Origin: Paenibacillus sp. PvR098
GTDB lineage: Bacteria; Bacillota; Bacilli; Paenibacillales; NBRC-103111
Assembly (NCBI RefSeq): GCF_017833255.1
Contig: NZ_JAFIBU010000001.1
Span: forward strand, 3,962,501-4,026,500
DNA: 64,000 nt
Direction of reading: 5' to 3'
Shown here: piece after piece, positions 59,564 to 64,000 of the stretch
Position numbering within the stretch: position 1 is the stretch's first letter
Layout: each line of letters begins with the position of its first letter
Translations under genes and position numbers: made by a program
Notes under the pieces: generated by a model
Database searches by the model: none
What the model was told of the DNA's origin: nothing
The model's input: only the letters and a program-made list of their open reading frames with translations

Positions 59564-61486
59564 ATGGCCTATATTTGGGCTTATCTACAAGGAGGATCAA
59601 CACGTACCCTAACGGGAACCTGGTCTAAAGTCGTTTGGATATCGAGTGTGCTCATTGGCATTTTCCAAATTTGGACCGCTTTATATGGGAGATTAGAGCC
59701 TTATGTTCATGTGGTCCAGTTCTTATGTACGATGCTGTACTTAACGTTTTTCATATTTCGCCCAACCCAAAAAAGTAAAGACGGCCCTCCTGGTTACATC
59801 GACATCTTTCTAAGTACTCTATCTTTAATCATAGGATTGTATCTATATCTTGAAGCTCCAAGATTGACTACACGCTGGCCGTCAGTTGATCCCTTATCCA
59901 TGTGGGATATCACGTTCGGGGTCATGCTTGTGCTGCTGGTTTTGGAAGCGACTAGAAGGAGCTTAGGTCCTGGTTTGACGTCACTAGTCCTTCTGTTGAT
60001 TGCCTACTCGTTGTGGGGACATTACTTACCTGGAGAATTCTATCATCAACAAATCACGATGACGTCATTTGTTGAACAAATGGTTCTAACCTACAATGGT
60101 TTATTCAGTTCCGTAACCCGGATCGCCGCAACCTATGTATTTATGTTTATTTTGTTAGGCTCTTTTCTTGAATACTCGGGGATTACCAACTTCTTTAACC
60201 AGTTTTCTTTGGCTATTGCCGGTCGTGCTACCGGTGGCCCGGCAAAAATAGCCGTCATCTCCAGTGGACTGTATGGCAGCATTTCCGGCAGTCCTTCCGC
60301 GGATGTGGCGACAACAGGCTCCTTTACGATACCTATGATGAAAAAGATGGGATACCAGAAGAAGGAAGCAGGGGCCATTGAAGCGGTGGCCGGGACGGGA
60401 GGTAGCTTATTGCCCCCCGTTATGGGTTCCGCTGCATTTATTATGTCTGATATGACAGGGCTTGCTTATTCTGCCATCGCAGTCGCTGCGCTCATTCCGG
60501 CTTTGCTTTATTATTTTGGAGCGTATATGCAGGTGCATTTTCTTTCTGCCAGTAAAGGAATGTCCGGGGTTCCTTCTGAGGATATTCCAAGGCTGAAGGA
60601 TGTGTTATTCAAAAGCGGGTATTATTTGATACCGATCATTATTTTGGTTTATTTATTGCTGGATGGATATAGTTTGGCGTATGCAGCTGCGATCGCGTTA
60701 TTATCCACCATTGTCGTAAGCTGGTTTAAGAAAGAAACGAGAATGGGCGTTAAGCATATTTTGGATGCGATTGCTGCCGGTACCCTCCGGATTGCAGCGT
60801 TAGCTGCGGCAGTTGGAGCCGCAAGTTTAGTCGTGGGAGGCTTAACGGTAACAGGGTTGTCCAATAAGTTCCTGAGCATCATTCTGGGCATATCGGGAGA
60901 TTCCATCATTATCGCGTTATTGCTAGTGATGCTGGTTTGTCTTTTGCTTGGAATGGGTGTGCCAACTCCTGCAGCTTATATGCTTACGGCCGCCATAGGG
61001 GGGCCATTGCTGATCAGTCTGGATATCCCTTTAATGGCCGCTCACATGTTTATTATGTATTATGCCGTCTTATCGGCTATTACTCCCCCAGTTGCCGTGG
61101 CAGCTTATGTGGCCGCACCTATAGCGCAAGAAAATCCGATGTCCATCGCATGGGAAGCATGCAAAATTGGTGTTGTCAGCTTCATCATTCCGTTTATGTT
61201 TATTTTTAATCCGCCGTTGTTAATGGAAGGGGCTTGGTACGAAATTATTATAGCCTCCTGCATTGCAATCATTGCAATAACCGCTTTTACGTCTGCGGTA
61301 TCGGGATTTTTATTCCATCCAGTCAACGCTCTTAATCGAGTGCTGCTTTTGGTTACCGGTGTTCTGCTTATTTTCACGCACTGGCTGGTCATAGTGCTAG
61401 GACTGCTTATGGCTTTCATCGTTTTTGGGTTGAATTATAAACCCCGTCGTCCAAGAGCATCATTAGAAAGTAAGATAGAAACCTAA
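59564..61486 (+). CDS. TRAP transporter, fused small and large permease
   Basis: A 640-residue membrane protein of the DctQM-fused 4TM/12TM type used with TAXI binding proteins. The N-terminal four helices are the DctQ part; the DctM part contains GLYGSISGSPSADVATTGSFTIPMMKKMGYQKKEAGAIEAVAGTGGSLLPPVMGSAAFIMS and LLLGMGVPTPAAYMLTAAIGGPLL. It should drive sodium- or proton-coupled uptake of a carboxylate. ATG 59564 follows GGTGGG by seven bases. The matching binding protein gene lies at 63194, with a UbiD gene between, so import and decarboxylation are interleaved. Confidence 0.93.
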   Translation: MAYIWAYLQGGSTRTLTGTWSKVVWISSVLIGIFQIWTALYGRLEPYVHVVQFLCTMLYLTFFIFRPTQKSKDGPPGYIDIFLSTLSLIIGLYLYLEAPRLTTRWPSVDPLSMWDITFGVMLVLLVLEATRRSLGPGLTSLVLLLIAYSLWGHYLPGEFYHQQITMTSFVEQMVLTYNGLFSSVTRIAATYVFMFILLGSFLEYSGITNFFNQFSLAIAGRATGGPAKIAVISSGLYGSISGSPSADVATTGSFTIPMMKKMGYQKKEAGAIEAVAGTGGSLLPPVMGSAAFIMSDMTGLAYSAIAVAALIPALLYYFGAYMQVHFLSASKGMSGVPSEDIPRLKDVLFKSGYYLIPIIILVYLLLDGYSLAYAAAIALLSTIVVSWFKKETRMGVKHILDAIAAGTLRIAALAAAVGAASLVVGGLTVTGLSNKFLSIILGISGDSIIIALLLVMLVCLLLGMGVPTPAAYMLTAAIGGPLLISLDIPLMAAHMFIMYYAVLSAITPPVAVAAYVAAPIAQENPMSIAWEACKIGVVSFIIPFMFIFNPPLLMEGAWYEIIIASCIAIIAITAFTSAVSGFLFHPVNALNRVLLLVTGVLLIFTHWLVIVLGLLMAFIVFGLNYKPRRPRASLESKIET

Positions 61487-61542
61487 CCATGGATTTATAA
61501 CATTCATATAAATCAATCACCCTACTAGGAGGAAAAACGTTC

Positions 61543-63168
61543 ATGGCTTATCAAGATTTCAGAGAACACTTAGCAAAATTGGAAGCAGCGGGGAAACTAG
61601 TACGGATTAAAGAGGAATTCTGTAAAGATACAGAAATTCATCCGTTGGTAAGATGGCAGTTTCGCGGACTACCCGAGGAAGAGAGAAAAGCATTTATTTT
61701 TGAAAATGTAAAGGATGCTAAAGGGAACAAATACAACACTCCAGTGGTTGTAGGTGCATTAGCCGCATCCAAAGATATTTTCTGCATGTCGATGGAATGT
61801 GAACCTGGACAATCCATGCATAAAATTTCGGAAGGGCTTCGCAATCCGATTAAACCGATTTTGGTTGAGGAAAAGGACGCGCCTTGTCAAGAAGAAGTCC
61901 ATATCGGGGAAAATCTATTAGAGCATGGTGGAACAGGAGAGTTTCCTATCCCGATCTCCACTCCCGGCTTTGATTGCGCTCCTTATACGACCTATTCGCA
62001 TTGGGTGACTAAGGATCCGGAAACAGGCGTTTATAATATTGGTAATTATCGCGGTCAAATCAAAGCCCCTGATCGTACTGGTGTTTATGTTCATCCGACA
62101 CAGCATTTAGCCATGCATTGGGAAAAGTGCAGGAAGATGGGGATTCCATTAGAAGCCGCTTTAGTGATTGGAGTAACCCCCAATGTGACTTTTGCAGCGA
62201 ATACGAAAGTTCCCTATGAAGCGGACGAATATGATGTAGCCGGGGGTATAGCAGGAGAAGCGGTTAAAGTAGTTAAATGTAAAACGATTGATCTGGTCGT
62301 GCCTGCAACAGCTGAGGTTGTTTTTGAAGGAAAGATTTCAACGGAATTTATGGAGCCTGAAGCGCCATTCGGGGAAACATCAGGCTTTATGAGTCAAAAA
62401 GTAAATAATGGCGTGTTTGAAATTACAGGGATTACTCATCGCAAAAATCCGGTGTGGGCTTCGATCATCAGTCAGTTTCCGCCTAGTGAAAGCACTAAAT
62501 TACGTCAAATGTCGTTTGAACCCACATTCTTTAAGTACCTTAAATATGATTGCAATATTCCAACCGTACTTGATGTCTCGTTCCATGAATCGAGCAGCAG
62601 CTACTTTTACTGCGTGATTCAAATGAAAAAGAGCAATCCGGCTCAACCTTGGCAGGCGCTCAATGCGGCGTGCGCTTTTGATACCGGAATTGGTAAGGTC
62701 TTCATCGTAGTCGATGAAGATATAGACCCAAGAGACCCTGATTTCGTCAACTGGGCAATTAGCACCCGCTGCTTACCTGAACGAGATGTGCAAACTCGTA
62801 CAGGCAGATTGGCCGTACTTGAATATTCTGCGGTTCCTCCGCACAAGGAAGGCATGGGTGCCGACACCGTTTATCCGGGACCCAACGGTTCCTCCGCTTT
62901 AGTCATCGACGCAACTCGCAAATGGGACTATCCGCCGGTGGCCTTACCGAAGAAGGAATTCATGGAAAATGCTAAAAAGCGTTGGGAAGAACTGGGACTT
63001 CCTACGTTAAACCCGAAATCACCATGGCATGGTTATGATCTGGGTTACTGGACGGAAGAGGATGAGGAAAAAGCACAGTTAGCGGTTCGAGGGGATCATT
63101 ATGTAACAGGCGAAAGAAATAAGCAAAACCGGGTAAAGGTCGATGATACGTATAAATTAAGCAATTAA
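61543..63168 (+). CDS. UbiD-family decarboxylase, fifth of five (long type)
   Basis: A 541-residue long-type UbiD protein closely paralogous to the second copy: FREHLAKLEAAGKLVRIKEE, KDTEIHPLVRWQFRGLPEEERKAFIFENV, YNIGNYRGQIKAPDR with the prenyl-FMN segment. His188 (PTQHLAMHWEKC) is the candidate cofactor histidine. The catalytic loop reads EPEAPFGETSGFMSQ, with Ala in place of the common Gly. Late motifs VDEDIDPRDPDFVNWAISTRC and the C-terminal WEELGLPTLNPKSPWHGYDLGYW are shared with the second copy. AGGAGGAAAAACGTTC precedes the ATG. It sits between the TRAP permease and its binding protein. Confidence 0.92.
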   Translation: MAYQDFREHLAKLEAAGKLVRIKEEFCKDTEIHPLVRWQFRGLPEEERKAFIFENVKDAKGNKYNTPVVVGALAASKDIFCMSMECEPGQSMHKISEGLRNPIKPILVEEKDAPCQEEVHIGENLLEHGGTGEFPIPISTPGFDCAPYTTYSHWVTKDPETGVYNIGNYRGQIKAPDRTGVYVHPTQHLAMHWEKCRKMGIPLEAALVIGVTPNVTFAANTKVPYEADEYDVAGGIAGEAVKVVKCKTIDLVVPATAEVVFEGKISTEFMEPEAPFGETSGFMSQKVNNGVFEITGITHRKNPVWASIISQFPPSESTKLRQMSFEPTFFKYLKYDCNIPTVLDVSFHESSSSYFYCVIQMKKSNPAQPWQALNAACAFDTGIGKVFIVVDEDIDPRDPDFVNWAISTRCLPERDVQTRTGRLAVLEYSAVPPHKEGMGADTVYPGPNGSSALVIDATRKWDYPPVALPKKEFMENAKKRWEELGLPTLNPKSPWHGYDLGYWTEEDEEKAQLAVRGDHYVTGERNKQNRVKVDDTYKLSN

Positions 63169-63193
63169 AATTAGAGTAAGGGATGGGTCATAT

Positions 63194-64000
63194 ATGAAAA
63201 TAATAAGGAAATTAACCTATCTACCTTTTCTTTGTTTCATTCTTATATTGGCCGCATGCAGTAATTCAGCAAATACTTCACCGAGCGCTTCGAATAATAC
63301 ACAGGGCTCATCAACTCCAACTCCTACTGCCGGAGCAAGTAATGAGAACTCAAAACCTCAAGGCCAGCTAGAGATGAAAGATCCTATTAATCTCACTATG
63401 TTAATGGCTACGGCGGGAGGCACCTGGCAAGCACATGCGACCTCTTTTTCTGAAGCCATAAAGAAGGGGCTGCCTCCAGGCTCGACGGTTACAGTAGTGC
63501 CAGGACAGGATGGAGCCAACGCAGTACAGGTTTCCCAAGGCAAAGCGGATATCGCACTGAACATGGGACCGAGTGTGCAGTTGGCGCTTAATGGCGAAGA
63601 GCCCTTTAAAGAAAAACTAGAAAACTTAAGAGCGTTGTATACGTTTCAAACGGGCGCTTTCCAAATGGTCGTAAAGGATACAGTTCCGTATGATACGTTG
63701 GATGAAGTGATTGCAAATAAATATCCGCTAAAATTTTCCGTCAATACTCCGAATAGCTTGCATGATCTCACCATGAGAAAAGTGTTAAACGAATTTGGTG
63801 TGACCTACAATGATTTCAAGTCATGGGGCGGAGAGGTGCATCAGCTCAGCTTCGGTCCTAGTTTTGAACTGTTGGATAACCGAAAATTAGAAGGAGTATT
63901 CAGCATCGGTTTTTATCCCATACCGGCTTATATCGAAAAAGCACAGCATCACAAATTCAAGCTGCTGGGTATTAAGGATGGAAAAGTAACGGATGCTGTC
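63194..64000 (+). CDS. TAXI-family TRAP solute-binding lipoprotein, partial
   Basis: The first 269 residues of a TAXI-type binding protein; the gene runs off the window. Signal peptide LPFLCFILILAAC with lipobox, then a Ser/Thr/Pro linker. The mature fold begins INLTMLMATAGGTWQAHATSFSEAIKKGLPPGSTVTVVPGQDGANAVQVSQGKADIALNMG, characteristic of TAXI proteins that serve fused TRAP permeases, here the one at 59564. The ligand is probably a carboxylate handled by the adjoining UbiD enzymes; that is inference. AAGGGATGGGT precedes the ATG. Confidence 0.93.
   Translation, partial: MKIIRKLTYLPFLCFILILAACSNSANTSPSASNNTQGSSTPTPTAGASNENSKPQGQLEMKDPINLTMLMATAGGTWQAHATSFSEAIKKGLPPGSTVTVVPGQDGANAVQVSQGKADIALNMGPSVQLALNGEEPFKEKLENLRALYTFQTGAFQMVVKDTVPYDTLDEVIANKYPLKFSVNTPNSLHDLTMRKVLNEFGVTYNDFKSWGGEVHQLSFGPSFELLDNRKLEGVFSIGFYPIPAYIEKAQHHKFKLLGIKDGKVTDAV

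Noticed and set aside
43916-63168. UbiX and UbiD genes as ubiquinone biosynthesis genes
   Set aside because: A Gram-positive of this type uses menaquinone, five UbiD copies with transporters do not fit quinone synthesis, and no other ubi genes are present.

Overview
The window looks like a chromosomal segment of a spore-forming Gram-positive bacterium of the Paenibacillaceae type. The grounds are a YyaC-type spore protease, a KinA/E-like PAS histidine kinase, GGAGG-type ribosome sites, TTGACA/TATAAT promoters, lipoprotein signal peptides, an S-layer-homology remnant and many small Bacillales-type regulators. The species cannot be named from the sequence.

Left part (1-8.9 kb): a UbiX-type flavin prenyltransferase with a DUF2848 protein, a glutathione peroxidase behind a PerR-like box, decayed AraC and Gfo/Idh/MocA genes, a universal stress protein, a three-PAS histidine kinase, a nucleotidyltransferase, a methyltransferase and a secreted protein. 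From 8.95 to 15.5 kb lies a complete ectoine/hydroxyectoine unit, ehuBCDA-ectABCD, behind a perfect 18-bp palindrome and a long foldable leader.

Middle part (15.6-43.2 kb): a TetL-like MFS pump broken at a G10 tract and preceded by a small leader ORF; a collagen-like [12 protein letters not shown] repeat protein; an IT-type permease; an MhqR-like regulator with a dioxygenase-hydrolase-flavin reductase operon; an Rrf2 regulator and a quinone-reductase-like protein sharing the same operator; a TetR/MFS pair and a YnfM-like MFS gene beside a LysR gene; thyA-dfrA; a glycosyltransferase with a 28-residue membrane peptide; yyaC; an ABC exporter; a guanidine-I riboswitch with ykkCD-like exporter genes; TauE/SafE; an internally deleted IS3-family element; and several small genes.

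Right part (43.3-64 kb, running off the end): the most unusual region. All genes lie on one strand behind one clear sigma-A promoter. It holds one UbiX, five divergent UbiD-family decarboxylases, two nearly identical 50-residue zinc-ribbon proteins resembling the small D subunits of hydroxyarylic acid decarboxylases, an iron(III)-type ABC system (three substrate-binding lipoproteins, two fused permeases, one ATPase), a fused TRAP permease and a TAXI-type binding protein. No regulator, oxygenase or CoA ligase is visible among them. The simplest reading is a dedicated system that imports (aromatic) carboxylates and decarboxylates them with prenylated-FMN enzymes; the substrates are unknown. A second UbiX at the left edge suggests another UbiD-type locus lies just outside the window.
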